Assembly: GCF_024662215.1 (NCBI RefSeq) | Contig: NZ_CP096115.1 | Location: 2,926,935 to 2,990,934, forward strand | Direction of reading: 5' to 3' | Length of the DNA: 64,000 bases | From: Methanoplanus endosymbiosus | GTDB lineage: Archaea > Halobacteriota > Methanomicrobia > Methanomicrobiales > Methanomicrobiaceae | Shown here: piece after piece, positions 1-9,142 of the stretch | Layout of the letters: every line of letters begins with the position of its first letter | How positions within the stretch are numbered: position 1 is the first letter of the stretch | Notes under the pieces: model-generated | The model's database searches: none | Told to the model about the DNA's origin: nothing | What the model saw: the letters and a program-made list of their open reading frames with translations, nothing else | Made by a program: the position numbers and the translations under genes

Positions 1-354
1 GTATTCTTGTTGATGACGGTATAGAGTATCCAGCACCTGAAACCTTTAATGCCAGTAATACAATTGGTATTGATGTAGGTATAAAGGACTTTGTCGTTAC
101 ATCAGAAGGCAGGAAATACGACAATCCAAAGTTCTTGAAAAATTCAGAAACACGGTTAAAAGTTCTTCAGAGAAGGCTTAGCCGGAAAAAGAAAGGTTCT
201 TCAAATTTCAAGAAAGCAAAATTACAATTAGCCAAAAAACATGAAAAAGTAAGTAATCAACGCAATGATTTTCAGCATAAAATCTCTTTTCGATTTGTAA
301 GCGAGAACCAAGCAATAGCAGTTGAAACATTGAAAGTTGAAAATTTACTTAAAA

Positions 355-2123
355 CCTGGATTCCCGCCCACTCATAACGATGTGGGTGGTGTCACCCCCA
401 GGTCCCGGTACAGCTGCTCCTGTTTATCGAGTATCTCACCCACTCTGAGAGATTTTCCTGGTTGTTCAAAACACTCGATGACATCCAGTTTGTCCAACAT
501 ACCAGGCAATGTGTAATTCCTGAAAAGGTTATGATCCTGCATCTGCTTTTTGAGATAAGATAAGTAGATCAGTGCCACAAACTGCACAAACAGTTTCCCA
601 TCAAGGCTCTGTTCTGAAGAAACGAGTGTACGGCGCATATTCAGGCGTTCTTTGAGATTTCCAAAGGCCTTTTCAACCACATCTTTGTTGCGGTAGAGTT
701 CAAGAGCAGTTACTGCATCCATCTTTTCATTAGTAATCAGAGCAAAAAACCCAAAATATCGCTTGGCTTTGATGACATTTTCATCAATAATCTGTGCCTT
801 TGTTCCTCTCTTGGGTGTTGTTTTGGTAATGAAGTACTGCTTGTAAAGTTTAGCGTGTCCTGGAACACGCTCTCCTGACTCCAGTTCCTTTTTTAGTGCG
901 ATTAGCTTTCGGTCGAAGTTTTTCTCATCTTCGGCTGCCTGGTCAATATTGTAGAAATAGTGGATGTAAAGACGGCGTGATTCCTGAAGAGTATCTCCTT
1001 TGTAAGGACGCTCTTTTGTATAATTCCAGGTGGTCCGGACAGTCTGGTAATACAGTTCGTAATTCTCACTGTAACGTTCAAAGCTCCTAAAAGTGTCATA
1101 GACTGCATCAAGTTCTCCATAGACAAATTTCAGAGACATTCTGACACCTGCAAGGAACTTCACGTGATTCTTAAACAGGTTGTTGATATTGACCTCACTG
1201 TAAAAGCCCCGGTCAAGAACCAGTTTAACTCTTGAGTGATCAAGAATATCCAGCTCTTCAAGCAGGCGTGTAATGGTCTTTGAATCCGGGATATTACCTG
1301 CGAGTTTTCTGTAATAGAAAGGGAGATTGGACTCCTGTCCAAAGACCAGAGCAAGATTCAGCTGTGCCAGTTTGTCGTGCTCCTTGTTGCGACCATACTG
1401 TACCTGCCTGAGGGTTTCTGAATAGCTGGACAGAGATGTTGTATCATAAGCCCAGAATTCATTATCCATCCTTCTCTTTCCCTGAAGTCTGAAGAACTGT
1501 AGTTTATTTGCCTCGGTAATGCTGGAAAACAGTTCACTACTGCGTTGTGAGGTGATGTCTTTGCCATAAGGATGCTTATGCAGGAGTCCCCACTTCTCAA
1601 AACGGTATAGCGGAGTGCTGTCTTCAAGGATTAAATAGTACACAACGGATAAGATTTGCTCATATGTGTCGGGGAAACACTGTTTCAGATCCTGAATGAG
1701 ACCTAATTTCTCACCAATAGCATCCAGTAGATATGTGGCTCCGTAGAATGAACGATGTGCTTCCTCAACCCTCTTTGTATTACGTTTCACAGGCGGATTA
1801 CCTTCTTTTTTCTTCCTGTTGCGTCCATCGGTGGGGACTATTTTACCTGTCTCTTTGTCTACACGCCCAATAAGGGTACGTTTGGCACGTGACTGTTTCT
1901 TTTCCTTGTCCCAGTATGATACAGAGCGGTAAGCATAGGTTATCCCGGATCTTTTGTCTGTTTGGTGAACTATTGCGACCATGTAAACACCTAATCGTTA
2001 TGTGTGTTATTTAACACATAACGATTATAAAACTATCGGTTTGATCTTGGGGAGTATTTTGGAATATTAAGAAAAATGTGGAGTTAGATTTCAGAGTGGG
2101 TTATGTGTTTCCGGGAATGCAGG
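355..2123 (-). mobile_element. IS1634-like insertion sequence, complete, 1769 bp
   Basis: The ends are near-perfect terminal inverted repeats: the left end reads CCTGGATTCCCG and the right end, reversed, CCTGCATTCCCG (11 of 12 identical). The element is flanked on both sides by the 6-bp direct repeat TTAAAA (349-354 and 2124-2129). Removing the element and one repeat restores an uninterrupted TnpB reading frame matching the second copy, which proves the boundaries. It holds one transposase gene on the minus strand. Confidence 0.9.
372..1982 (-). CDS. DDE transposase of the IS1634 type
   Basis: A 536-residue transposase that fills its element. The N terminus (about residues 1-60) is the small lysine-rich beta domain usual in IS4/IS1634-superfamily transposases. 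The catalytic core shows the first aspartate in YDTTSLSSYS (near residue 178), the second in LVLDRGFYSE (near 257), and the Y-x2-R/K-x-E-x6-K signature in YRNKDVVEKAFGNLK (near 440). All three catalytic acids are present and the frame is intact, so the enzyme could be active. It cuts and pastes the element between its terminal repeats, here into tnpB. The start at 1982 lies close to the right terminal repeat. Confidence 0.85.
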   Translation of the reverse strand: MVAIVHQTDKRSGITYAYRSVSYWDKEKKQSRAKRTLIGRVDKETGKIVPTDGRNRKKKEGNPPVKRNTKRVEEAHRSFYGATYLLDAIGEKLGLIQDLKQCFPDTYEQILSVVYYLILEDSTPLYRFEKWGLLHKHPYGKDITSQRSSELFSSITEANKLQFFRLQGKRRMDNEFWAYDTTSLSSYSETLRQVQYGRNKEHDKLAQLNLALVFGQESNLPFYYRKLAGNIPDSKTITRLLEELDILDHSRVKLVLDRGFYSEVNINNLFKNHVKFLAGVRMSLKFVYGELDAVYDTFRSFERYSENYELYYQTVRTTWNYTKERPYKGDTLQESRRLYIHYFYNIDQAAEDEKNFDRKLIALKKELESGERVPGHAKLYKQYFITKTTPKRGTKAQIIDENVIKAKRYFGFFALITNEKMDAVTALELYRNKDVVEKAFGNLKERLNMRRTLVSSEQSLDGKLFVQFVALIYLSYLKKQMQDHNLFRNYTLPGMLDKLDVIECFEQPGKSLRVGEILDKQEQLYRDLGVTPPTSL

Positions 2124-2410
2124 TTAAAAATCATAAATTAGCAAAAAGTATCTCTGATGTCGGATGGTCTGCTTTTTTTGAAAAATTAAAATATAAAGCA
2201 GAAAGATATGGTAAGATCATACTACAGATAGGACAGTTTGAACCATCTACAAAGATTTGCAGCAATTGTGGGTATTACAACTCTGAAATGACTTTGTCAG
2301 TAAGGGACTGGGTTTGTCCTGACTGTGGAATGCATCACGACAGAGATATAAATGCTGCAATAAATATCAGGAAATTTGCTCTTGATAGACAGAATCTAAT
2401 TGGAATATAA

Positions 2411-2515
2411 TATCTTTACACCCTTGGAACGAGGGGAAGGGCCTGTGGACTTGTGGAGGTTGCTCCGAGGTATGAAGCAGGAAGCCTCTGGGTCTTTAGC
2501 CCAGAGGTAGTTCAC
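2411..2515 (+). ncRNA. TnpB-element right end with predicted omega-RNA 3' scaffold (copy 1)
   Basis: This follows the tnpB stop directly and is about 85 percent identical to the sequence behind the second tnpB (31542-31646). Two stems are visible: GGAG-gttg-CTCC at 2455-2466, and CCTCTGGG-tctttag-CCCAGAGG at 2485-2507. The conserved part ends in TTCAC at 2511-2515, after which the copies diverge. In known TnpB systems the guide RNA scaffold overlaps the element right end and the flanking bases are the guide, so the guide here would begin at 2516. Expression is not shown. Confidence 0.65.
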
Positions 2516-2748
2516 TATAGCTGATGTTCTGATATTTATGCAGACAATTCCATTTTGATAATTTTGCTGGTTTACTCCGGTTTTGTCTTCTGAATTATTT
2601 TTCGTCTGCACTGAATTTCCCCGGATGGTAGTGATGTTAATTTCATCATTCTGAATTGATCTTCTCTGGCAGGTGGTCTGGATCATTTTTATGTGTGTGA
2701 TTTATTTCATCTGTGGAATTTTCCTGTTTCTGTCATGAATCAGGCAAT

Positions 2749-2757
2749 TATTTATAG
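2749..2757 (+). promoter_or_regulatory. TATA box of the DUF373 gene
   Basis: The sequence TATTTATAG lies about 23 bases before the ATG pair at 2776/2779. With the usual archaeal spacing the transcript would begin at or near the start codon, giving a nearly leaderless message. There is no ribosome binding site, which fits. Confidence 0.45.
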
Positions 2758-2775
2758 ATTCAAATTGATTTTTAA

Positions 2776-3897
2776 ATGATGCCTGACGAGCGGACACTTA
2801 TATTGTGTGTCGATCGTGATGATGACATCGGCTATAAGGCGGATGTTAATGAGCCTGCAGTGGGAAGGGAGAAATGTCTTGATGCAGCTAACCGCCTCGC
2901 ACTTGCTGATCCTGAAGATTCAGATGTAAATGCGATTTTTCAGGCGATAAAAACCTATGATGAACTGTCTGCCAGAGGCGAAGATGTATTTGTGGCAGTG
3001 GTTGGTGGAAATCATACCAATATGATAGACGGGGACAGGAGGATCTCCCAAGATCTCGGAAAAATAGTCTGGGATAATGAAATAACCGAATGTATAATTG
3101 TTACGGACGGTGCAGAAGATGAATTTGTCCTGCCAATAATTCAGGCTTCAGTAGATGTCAAAAGTGTTCAGAGGGTGATTGTAAAACAGATGCCCAATCT
3201 TGAAGGGACGTATTACATAATCAGGAAGCTTCTGGATGACCCTAAGATTGCAAGGACATTTCTTGTGCCTGTGGGTCTGGCAATGCTTCTCTATGCGGTT
3301 GCAAACCTTCTTGGAAGTCCTGAGATTGCAATAGTGATAGTTGTTGGTGTGATTGGTGTATATCTCCTCTTTAAGGGTCTTGGAATTGATGAATACTTCG
3401 GTTATGCGGTAAATTCCCTTCACAAATCCTTTGTAGGCGGAAGAGTGACATTTGTTGCATATATATCGGCAATTCTTATCGGTTCAATAGGGATCATTAT
3501 AGGACTTACAAGCCTTCTTGAATGGTACACTCCTGATCGGGGAATATTATTCTATCTGCTGTCATTTGTTTATGGTTCTATTGCTTATTTCACAATAGCA
3601 GCACTGACAGCTTCCATAGGCAAGATAATTGATGTCTATCTCAATGAGAAAAATGCTCTGGGGAGAGTTATCGCAGTTCCCTTCTTCATTGGCGCTGTGG
3701 GAATAATTGCATATGGCGCAAGTGTCTATGCCCTTTCTGTCGGCAGCAGTATGGACTTTCCGGTCCTTGGCGTTGATGGAGTAAGGCTGATAGTTTATAC
3801 GACTGTTATAGGTCTCATATGTGCAGCATTCGGGGTGTATCTTCAGAAGTATGTATCCGGATGGCTTAAGCGTTCAGTTGAGAAGGATGAACTCTGA
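2776..3897 (+). CDS. DUF373 family integral membrane protein
   Basis: A 373-residue protein of the archaeal DUF373 family, whose function is unknown. Residues 1 to about 155 form a soluble domain that opens with a beta strand and an acidic loop (LILCVDRDDDIGYKA) and contains VAVVGGNH and IIVTDGAEDEF. The rest has about six hydrophobic segments (near residues 160-180, 183-203, 225-250, 258-282, 300-322 and 340-362). It is probably an inner-membrane protein with a cytoplasmic nucleotide-binding-like head; the head's function is my inference. It is a single gene with its own TATA box. Either of two adjacent ATG codons could be the start. Confidence 0.85.
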   Translation: MMPDERTLILCVDRDDDIGYKADVNEPAVGREKCLDAANRLALADPEDSDVNAIFQAIKTYDELSARGEDVFVAVVGGNHTNMIDGDRRISQDLGKIVWDNEITECIIVTDGAEDEFVLPIIQASVDVKSVQRVIVKQMPNLEGTYYIIRKLLDDPKIARTFLVPVGLAMLLYAVANLLGSPEIAIVIVVGVIGVYLLFKGLGIDEYFGYAVNSLHKSFVGGRVTFVAYISAILIGSIGIIIGLTSLLEWYTPDRGILFYLLSFVYGSIAYFTIAALTASIGKIIDVYLNEKNALGRVIAVPFFIGAVGIIAYGASVYALSVGSSMDFPVLGVDGVRLIVYTTVIGLICAAFGVYLQKYVSGWLKRSVEKDEL

Positions 3898-4189
3898 TTT
3901 CCTGAATATTTTTTTTCTGTTCCAACTGTGGCGGTCCGGAAATACTTCAGGTGACACTTTTTTGCGACCATGATTGTTGGGTTATGTTTTTTTCCTTGCT
4001 GGCTGTTTATGAAATTAACAGGCAGAAGGGCCACAACTTTAGTTGTGGGAGGATTTCAGAGAAGAGGATAATCAGGACTTTCCTGAGATTTTTTCTGATC
4101 CGGATTTCCTGTCAGAATAATAATAGCTGGGTTTATCCGGAATCAGCAGTTTTTGGTCTTTTATTTTTAAAAAAATTCTGAAATATCTG

Positions 4190-4654
4190 TTATTTTATGG
4201 CTATCTCTATTGGTTTTGCAAAGTATCCTATTCCTGGTATTTCAGAACTGTTGTTGAAATTTCTGGTTGATCTCGGTGTCTTAATTTCTATCTCCGGAAT
4301 TTCAGCTCCAATTTCTATTCTTGGAAACCAAAGTGATCCATCTCCGTTGTTAAGTGAGGGTGAGCTCACAACCAGTACTGCGTGGTCCATATCAACAGAT
4401 TCAAATATACTGTTTTCAAAGGGAAAAACCTCATATAGTTTCTTTTTAAGGTCTGCTTTACCGAGGAGAAGTACTATAATCTGTATGGTATCTTCAACAG
4501 AATAGTTGATCTCAAGTGTTGCCCTCTCTTCTTCAATCTGTATATTTACAGATTCAAAAGTGATGTAGCTGTATCTGTTGTCTTTGGCATATGCCGGACT
4601 TATCAGTATTGATGTAAGAATAAGACAGAGTATAATCAATCCTGATTTTTTCAT
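4190..4654 (-). CDS. Exported hypothetical protein with signal peptide
   Basis: A 154-residue protein I do not recognise. Residues 1-23 form a typical signal peptide (lysines, a leucine/isoleucine core, then AYA before the predicted cut). The mature part is rich in beta-forming stretches and acidic residues (VNIQIEEERATLEINYSV) and has no cysteine or further membrane segment, so it is probably a secreted or surface-associated beta protein. It is monocistronic, with about 60 bases between its start and the end of albA. Base composition matches its neighbours. A role cannot be named. Confidence 0.7.
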   Translation of the reverse strand: MKKSGLIILCLILTSILISPAYAKDNRYSYITFESVNIQIEEERATLEINYSVEDTIQIIVLLLGKADLKKKLYEVFPFENSIFESVDMDHAVLVVSSPSLNNGDGSLWFPRIEIGAEIPEIEIKTPRSTRNFNNSSEIPGIGYFAKPIEIAIK

Positions 4655-4714
4655 TCTAATAGATATTCTAAAACTAATGATATAGGCTTTCTGGTCGGAT
4701 TAATAAAATAATTT

Positions 4715-4987
4715 TTATGGAATTTTGGAAAGGGTAATTTCAATGCTTGAAACATTGGTCTGACCACTTTCTGTATCCATCAGTTCTGTACCTGTTATGA
4801 TCCCGGATTTCTGAACACCTTCCAAAAACCGGTTTGTTGCAATTTCGGCTGTATCAACTGCGCGTGATATTGCCTTACCCCTGGCCTTTACAGCCACATG
4901 ATCTGCTCCCTGATTAAACTGGGTAACTACTGCAAGAACATAATTCATTACAGGCTTGTTACCGACGAACACTGTATTATCAGTCAT
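4715..4987 (-). CDS. albA: DNA/RNA-binding protein Alba
   Basis: A 90-residue Alba chromatin protein, which coats archaeal DNA and RNA as a dimer. Typical features are the N-terminal strand [17 protein letters not shown], the [16 protein letters not shown] helix carrying the nucleic-acid-binding lysines, and a C-terminal strand pair ending in [10 protein letters not shown] longer frame begins at 5008, but the ATG at 4987 is preferred: it is preceded by GGGAGAG at suitable spacing and opens the family-typical sequence [10 protein letters not shown]. The gene follows asd by about 22 bases and is probably on the same message. Confidence 0.92.
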   Translation of the reverse strand: MTDNTVFVGNKPVMNYVLAVVTQFNQGADHVAVKARGKAISRAVDTAEIATNRFLEGVQKSGIITGTELMDTESGQTNVSSIEITLSKIP

Positions 4988-5009
4988 TAAGATACACTCT
5001 CCCATCAAT

Positions 5010-6026
5010 TTAGAGATATTTTTTGCCTGCTATCAATTCAGCATTCAATACTGAGGCTCCCGCAGCCCCGCGTATTGTATTGTGTCCTGTAGCAATGAAC
5101 CGGAGACCCTCTCTGACCCTTCCGACAGATACTGACATCCCATTGCCTGAATTCCTGTCAAGTCTTGGCTGGGGCCTGTCTATGGCATCCAGATAAATTA
5201 CGGATTTTTCCGGCTGTGTGGGCAGGTTGCTGAATGGTGCCCTGTAGTTTTTAAAATCATTTATGATCTCTTCGACAGGGTCATGTGTATCAGCCCATAT
5301 TGCCATTGTATGTCCGTCAATAACAGGCACTCTGTGGCATGAGGCACTAATCTGTATCGGAGAATTTTCAATCTCTGAGCCGTTGAACCGGCCCATAATT
5401 TTCTGAGTCTCAGTCTCCATCTTTGTCTCCTCAGATCCAATGTAGGGGACTACGTTGTCGTAAATTGCCATTGCTGCAATTCCTTCAAATCCGGCCCCTG
5501 AAACGGCCTGCATTGTTGCAACCCGGATGTCTGAGATACTCCTGTTTCTGATTGGATTGAGGGCCATTGCCATTACAATTGTTGAGCAGTTCGGGTTTGT
5601 TACAATAAAACCGTCTCTGCCCCTGTCACGCTGGACATCTATGAGACCCAGGTGGTCGGAGTTCACTTCCGGAATTACGAGCGGAATGTCTGCATCCATT
5701 CTGTGGGATGCGGCATTGCTGCATACTGCAACTCCGGCATCTGCGATGTCAGTCTCAAGTCTGCCTGCAAGTTCGGCCGGAAGCGCCGAGAAGACTATGT
5801 CAAGATCTTTTACACTGTCAACCGAGGTTTTTGAGACAACAATATCGCCCATCTTTTCGGGCATGGCGAGATCAAGTCTCCAGTTAACTGCTTCCCTGTA
5901 ACTCTTTCCTGCACTCCTTTCGGATGCGGTAAGCGTTTTCAGGTTAAACCACGGGTGTGCGGCAAGCAACTGTACAAATCTCTGCCCGACTGCACCTGTT
6001 GCACCAAGTACTCCTACATTGATCAT
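5010..6026 (-). CDS. asd: Aspartate-semialdehyde dehydrogenase
   Basis: A 338-residue enzyme that reduces aspartyl phosphate to aspartate semialdehyde with NADPH, the shared step toward lysine, threonine and methionine. The nucleotide-binding loop is GATGAVGQ (residues 8-15). The catalytic cysteine is Cys147 in NPNCSTI, and the active-site histidine follows in [11 protein letters not shown]. It resembles the archaeal/fungal type. It lies between a small ferredoxin gene and albA on the same strand, downstream of dapA-dapB, whose substrate it makes. The start at 6026 gives the expected N terminus. Confidence 0.95.
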   Translation of the reverse strand: MINVGVLGATGAVGQRFVQLLAAHPWFNLKTLTASERSAGKSYREAVNWRLDLAMPEKMGDIVVSKTSVDSVKDLDIVFSALPAELAGRLETDIADAGVAVCSNAASHRMDADIPLVIPEVNSDHLGLIDVQRDRGRDGFIVTNPNCSTIVMAMALNPIRNRSISDIRVATMQAVSGAGFEGIAAMAIYDNVVPYIGSEETKMETETQKIMGRFNGSEIENSPIQISASCHRVPVIDGHTMAIWADTHDPVEEIINDFKNYRAPFSNLPTQPEKSVIYLDAIDRPQPRLDRNSGNGMSVSVGRVREGLRFIATGHNTIRGAAGASVLNAELIAGKKYL

Positions 6027-6075
6027 AGATTAAAAGAGAATTGTCTGGTTTGTATAAAGGTTTTGTCTAAAAACC

Positions 6076-6249
6076 TTAAACCATCCTGATCGCTTCTGCC
6101 GGACATTCATCTACGCAGGCTTCGCAGTCCACACAGAGATCTTCATCAACAACAGCTATGTTATTCTTCATACTGATTGCCTCTGAGGGGCATACATCGA
6201 CACAGGTTTCACACCCTGTGCATTTTTCAGCGTCAACTTTTGCTACCAT
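6076..6249 (-). CDS. Small 2[4Fe-4S] ferredoxin
   Basis: A 57-residue ferredoxin. It has two classical cluster motifs, CTGCETCVDVCP (Cys10, 13, 16, 20) and CVDCEACVDECP (Cys39, 42, 45, 49), the ordinary arrangement for a low-potential electron carrier. The ATG at 6247-6249 is preceded by GAGGA at good spacing. It lies 49 bases before asd on the same strand and may share its transcript. The redox partner cannot be told from position; asd itself needs NADPH, not ferredoxin. Confidence 0.93.
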   Translation of the reverse strand: MVAKVDAEKCTGCETCVDVCPSEAISMKNNIAVVDEDLCVDCEACVDECPAEAIRMV

Positions 6250-6629
6250 AATATTTATCCTCGGTGTTATGTTTGTACAGGATAAATAAAAGAGATTCGA
6301 TTGAATGTCATAAAATTATTGTCTGACTTCACATTTCCGGCATCGTGAAGTTCCGGTTATTTAAAGAAAAGCATCAGTCCGTGCTGTTTCTATCTCATTA
6401 TTCTTCTATGCGCAGATCTGTGTTCCCCTGTTGAGCGGCACTTCCTGATTATCATAATTCTCTTCAGGTTCACTCTGAACTTGCCTGCTGATGAATCTGT
6501 CAATCCTGCGGTCATAAAAATCTCTCTGATGATCTGTTCTTAGTAATTAGGTTCCTGCTGTAAAAAAGATGTAATTTTGAATAAATCTGCATTTTCCGGG
6601 CAGATTTATTATTTTATAATGGGTAGGGC
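6250..6629. other. Intergenic stretch with no recognised gene
   Basis: 380 bases between dapB and the ferredoxin gene. I see no plausible reading frame, tRNA or strong hairpin. The 3' end of dapB and the promoter of the ferredoxin-asd-albA group must lie here. Confidence 0.5.
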
Positions 6630-7397
6630 TTAGCCTGACAGGCCAAGCACATCATCCATCGTGTAAATGCCGGGTTTTTTCCCTGCAATCCACTTTGCAG
6701 ATCTGATAACTCCGTGTGCAAAGACTGCGCGGTCATATGCCCGGTGTGAAAGTTCGATCACTTCGTTATTGCCTGCAAACATAACTGAGTGATCTCCCAC
6801 TATATCGCCGCCCCGGATAACGTGCACGCCAATCTCTTTTCCTCTCTCACCAACCATGCCTTCGCGCCCGTACATCTCCTCGCGATCTCCTGCTTCCTCT
6901 TTGATTATCTCAAGGATTGTCTTTGCAGTGCCGCTTGGTGCATCCTTTTTGAAGTGGTGGTGGGCTTCAGTGACCTCAATGTCATAATCTGAGAGCTGTT
7001 TTGCAGCCTCACGGACAAGCTTCCAGAAGATATTTACGCCAACGCTGAAGTTGGTTGAGATTACTGCCGGAATAGTGCCCTCGATATTATTTCTGTTCTC
7101 TTCCTTCTGTTCTTCAGAAAAGCCTGTGGTTCCGACTACAACTGCAATGCCGGCTTTCGATGCGGCCTGAATGTTCTTCACCGCAGCACCTGCTATGGTG
7201 AAGTCTATCAGGACATCCGGTTTATCCTCAGCCAGAAAAATATCAATGTCATCTGAGCTGACAACCCTTTTACCGAATAGGGTGCCTTCTCCGACATCCA
7301 CTCCGCCGACAAACTCAAGCGCAGGGTCTTCGTCAATAAGGGTTGCAATGGTCTTTCCCATGCGCCCCAGTGCTCCGCATATTGCTATCTTAGTCAT
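6630..7397 (-). CDS. dapB: 4-hydroxy-tetrahydrodipicolinate reductase
   Basis: A 255-residue enzyme that reduces the DapA product with NAD(P)H in lysine synthesis. The Rossmann loop is GALGRMGK (residues 8-15). VVGTTGF follows at about 87-93, and the catalytic segment EAHHHFKKDAPSGTA is at about 143-157. The frame extends to 7484, but the ATG at 7397 is chosen because it opens the family-typical MTKIAICGALG and the longer N terminus would lie wholly inside dapA. The start overlaps the dapA stop by 8 bases, indicating translational coupling. Confidence 0.95.
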   Translation of the reverse strand: MTKIAICGALGRMGKTIATLIDEDPALEFVGGVDVGEGTLFGKRVVSSDDIDIFLAEDKPDVLIDFTIAGAAVKNIQAASKAGIAVVVGTTGFSEEQKEENRNNIEGTIPAVISTNFSVGVNIFWKLVREAAKQLSDYDIEVTEAHHHFKKDAPSGTAKTILEIIKEEAGDREEMYGREGMVGERGKEIGVHVIRGGDIVGDHSVMFAGNNEVIELSHRAYDRAVFAHGVIRSAKWIAGKKPGIYTMDDVLGLSG

Positions 7398-8265
7398 ACT
7401 GTGAAAGCACCTCCTTAAGTGCGCTGACCTTTTCGTCTTCCATGTAGTCGAGCGGAAGCCTGAGCGGCCCTGCGGCCATGCCAAGAATTCCTGATGCGGC
7501 CTTAACCGGAATCGGATTTGTCTCTATGAACATGGATCTGAAAAGAGGTGACATCCTGTAATGGATCTCCTTTGCTCCTGCAAGATCTCCGGACTTAAAT
7601 TTCTCATACATGGCAACCATCGGCTCAGGCATGATATTCGCTGCAACGCTTATAACTCCGCTTCCGCCGAGTGCAAGGAGCGGAAGGCTCATTGCATCGT
7701 CACCGGAAATTACACTGAAATCCTCATCAGCAGTATCTTCAATGACTCTTGACATCTGAACGATATCCCCTGAAGCTTCTTTGACTCCGACAATAGAGGG
7801 ATGTTTTGCAAGTTCGGCTATCAGATCCGTTGCAAGGTTCTGGCCTGTCCTTCCGGGGACATTATACACAATTACCGGAATGTCAAGATCGGCAAGTTTT
7901 GTATAATGCTTAACCAGTCCTGAACGGTTTGGCTTGTTGTAATAGGGGCTTAATACCAGAACACCGTCCGCTCCGAGATCCTTTGCCACTTTGGTGAATC
8001 TCAGGGCTTCTGAGGTGTTGTTGGAGCCAGTTCCCGCAAGAACCGGCACGCGACCGTTTACGACCTCAATCGTCCGGCTGATAACTACCTCATGCTCTTC
8101 AAAAGTCAGAGTTGCTGATTCTCCGGTTGATCCACAGGGCACTACCCCGTGAACTCCTCTGGAGATAAGAAATTCAATGTTGGAAGACAATCCTTCAAGA
8201 TCAAGATCTCTCTCTGAATTGTCCTTAAAAGGAGTGATTAATGCTGGATATACACCCTCAAACAT
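7390..8265 (-). CDS. dapA: 4-hydroxy-tetrahydrodipicolinate synthase
   Basis: A 291-residue aldolase that condenses pyruvate with aspartate semialdehyde. Key residues are visible: the GSTGES loop near residue 46 (GTTGE in most homologues), the active-site tyrosine in YNVPGRTG, and the Schiff-base lysine in VGVKEASGD near residue 160. Its length is normal. It lies 7 bases after rps17e and overlaps dapB, so rps17e-dapA-dapB form one operon. Methanogens usually continue from here by the aminotransferase (DapL) route; dapL is not in the window. Confidence 0.95.
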   Translation of the reverse strand: MFEGVYPALITPFKDNSERDLDLEGLSSNIEFLISRGVHGVVPCGSTGESATLTFEEHEVVISRTIEVVNGRVPVLAGTGSNNTSEALRFTKVAKDLGADGVLVLSPYYNKPNRSGLVKHYTKLADLDIPVIVYNVPGRTGQNLATDLIAELAKHPSIVGVKEASGDIVQMSRVIEDTADEDFSVISGDDAMSLPLLALGGSGVISVAANIMPEPMVAMYEKFKSGDLAGAKEIHYRMSPLFRSMFIETNPIPVKAASGILGMAAGPLRLPLDYMEDEKVSALKEVLSQYD

Positions 8266-8272
8266 GGAGTGT

Positions 8273-8464
8273 TTATATGACTCTCTTCCTATTTACCTTT
8301 CTTGTAATATTGCCGGCTACTCTGTTGCGTACCTTCTTTGAGCTTATCACTGCAACTTCAGATACAGCCAGCTTGTTTGCGTCAAAATCGTTTGTAAACT
8401 TCTCACCGTGCTTTGCCAGAAGTTCCTGGCAAAGTGCCTTTATGTATGTTGGTTTAATTCCCAT
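8273..8464 (-). CDS. rps17e: Ribosomal protein S17e
   Basis: A 63-residue small-subunit ribosomal protein found in archaea and eukaryotes. The sequence MGIKPTYIKALCQELLAKH and the central KFTNDFDANK are typical, and the C terminus is basic (RNRVAGNITRKVNRKR). The length matches archaeal S17e, which is much shorter than the eukaryotic form. It is the usual companion of dapA in methanogens of this group, 7 bases upstream. Confidence 0.93.
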   Translation of the reverse strand: MGIKPTYIKALCQELLAKHGEKFTNDFDANKLAVSEVAVISSKKVRNRVAGNITRKVNRKRVI

Positions 8465-8473
8465 GTTGATTAC

Positions 8474-9025
8474 CTATTGGTTTTTATTATTTATGCGCCT
8501 TTGAAGATTAATAATATTTCTGACTGTCTCTACCGGATCTTCACCAAAGATCAGTATTCTGCCCTCTCTTAATGTGCTTTCACGGTTAAAAATAACATCG
8601 GGAATATTGTCCTCCCCGCAGCATGCTGCAACGCCCCAGTCCATTGATGCAGCTGTTGGCGGCTCTCTTTCCGGGTCAAAAGATCTGACATCAGGAAAGT
8701 AGTCCGAAACTGCCCTGATGAGTTCTTCTGAATATCTGATATTTGCTGCAGATCGTATTGTTCTGTCATATTTCACTGCAGTGAGAATTACTGCTGAGAT
8801 CTCCTCATCCGCGCCGGGCACAATTCCGGAAGGGATTGTTATCTTCTCTTCAGATACTGTAACTCTCTCTGACGGGCCAAAAACCTCCTGTGGATCTATT
8901 GCATTCTCCAGTGCAAAGGCGATGGCCATTCCTGATTCTGGTATAATTTCCGGTTCTAAATCATCTTTAAGGATTTTTAACGCTGTTTTTATCCGCCGGA
9001 ATATCTCTTCCTTCTCTTCGTTCAT
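8474..9025 (-). CDS. Stand-alone ThiN-domain protein (thiamine-phosphate synthase family)
   Basis: A 183-residue protein that looks like the ThiN domain, which in archaea is fused to ThiD (thiamine-phosphate synthase) or to a DNA-binding domain (ThiR regulator). Matching segments are LEPEIIPESGMAIAFAL near the N terminus, TIRSAANIRYSEELI in the middle, and MDWGVA, PDVIFNR and GRILIFGEDPVETVRNI at the end. No kinase or helix-turn-helix part is present. It could be the synthase itself, a ligand sensor or a relic. It ends 9 bases before rps17e and probably heads that operon. Confidence 0.7.
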   Translation of the reverse strand: MNEEKEEIFRRIKTALKILKDDLEPEIIPESGMAIAFALENAIDPQEVFGPSERVTVSEEKITIPSGIVPGADEEISAVILTAVKYDRTIRSAANIRYSEELIRAVSDYFPDVRSFDPEREPPTAASMDWGVAACCGEDNIPDVIFNRESTLREGRILIFGEDPVETVRNIINLQRRINNKNQ

Positions 9026-9142
9026 CCAATCATGAAATTTCTGTTTTTCAGATATTATATGATCCCTTTGGCTCTATGTATAGGATTGCAGAACAGTTGC
9101 GGATGGGTGACTTATTTTACCTTTGAATAAAAGATTATTTTT

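Larger units (their letters stand above)
3..2410 (+). pseudogene. tnpB: TnpB (IS200/IS605-type RNA-guided nuclease), interrupted by an insertion sequence, 5' end outside window
   Basis: The reading frame is open from the window edge to base 354 and resumes at 2130, ending at the TAA at 2408-2410. Joined across the inserted element it aligns throughout with the second TnpB at 30480-31541. Visible parts are the RuvC I motif (IGIDVGIKDF), the RuvC II glutamate (AVETLKVEN), a CxxC/CxxC zinc ribbon (CSNCGYY, CPDCGMHH) and the RuvC III aspartate (HDRDINAAIN). The break lies between the residues LLK and NHKL. The left fragment runs on into the element for a few residues (TWIPAHS) and stops. Fragments of this kind should not give an active nuclease, although the right half has in-frame starts. 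Its own right end follows at 2411-2515. Confidence 0.9.

Noticed and set aside
3951-4181. 76-codon plus-strand frame between the DUF373 gene and the exported protein
   Set aside because: No ribosome site, Phe/Cys-rich random-looking translation, and an AT-rich spacer that generates such frames.
5527-5901. 124-codon plus-strand frame opposite asd
   Set aside because: Antisense shadow of a certain gene; Ser/Thr-rich translation typical of a reversed coding strand.
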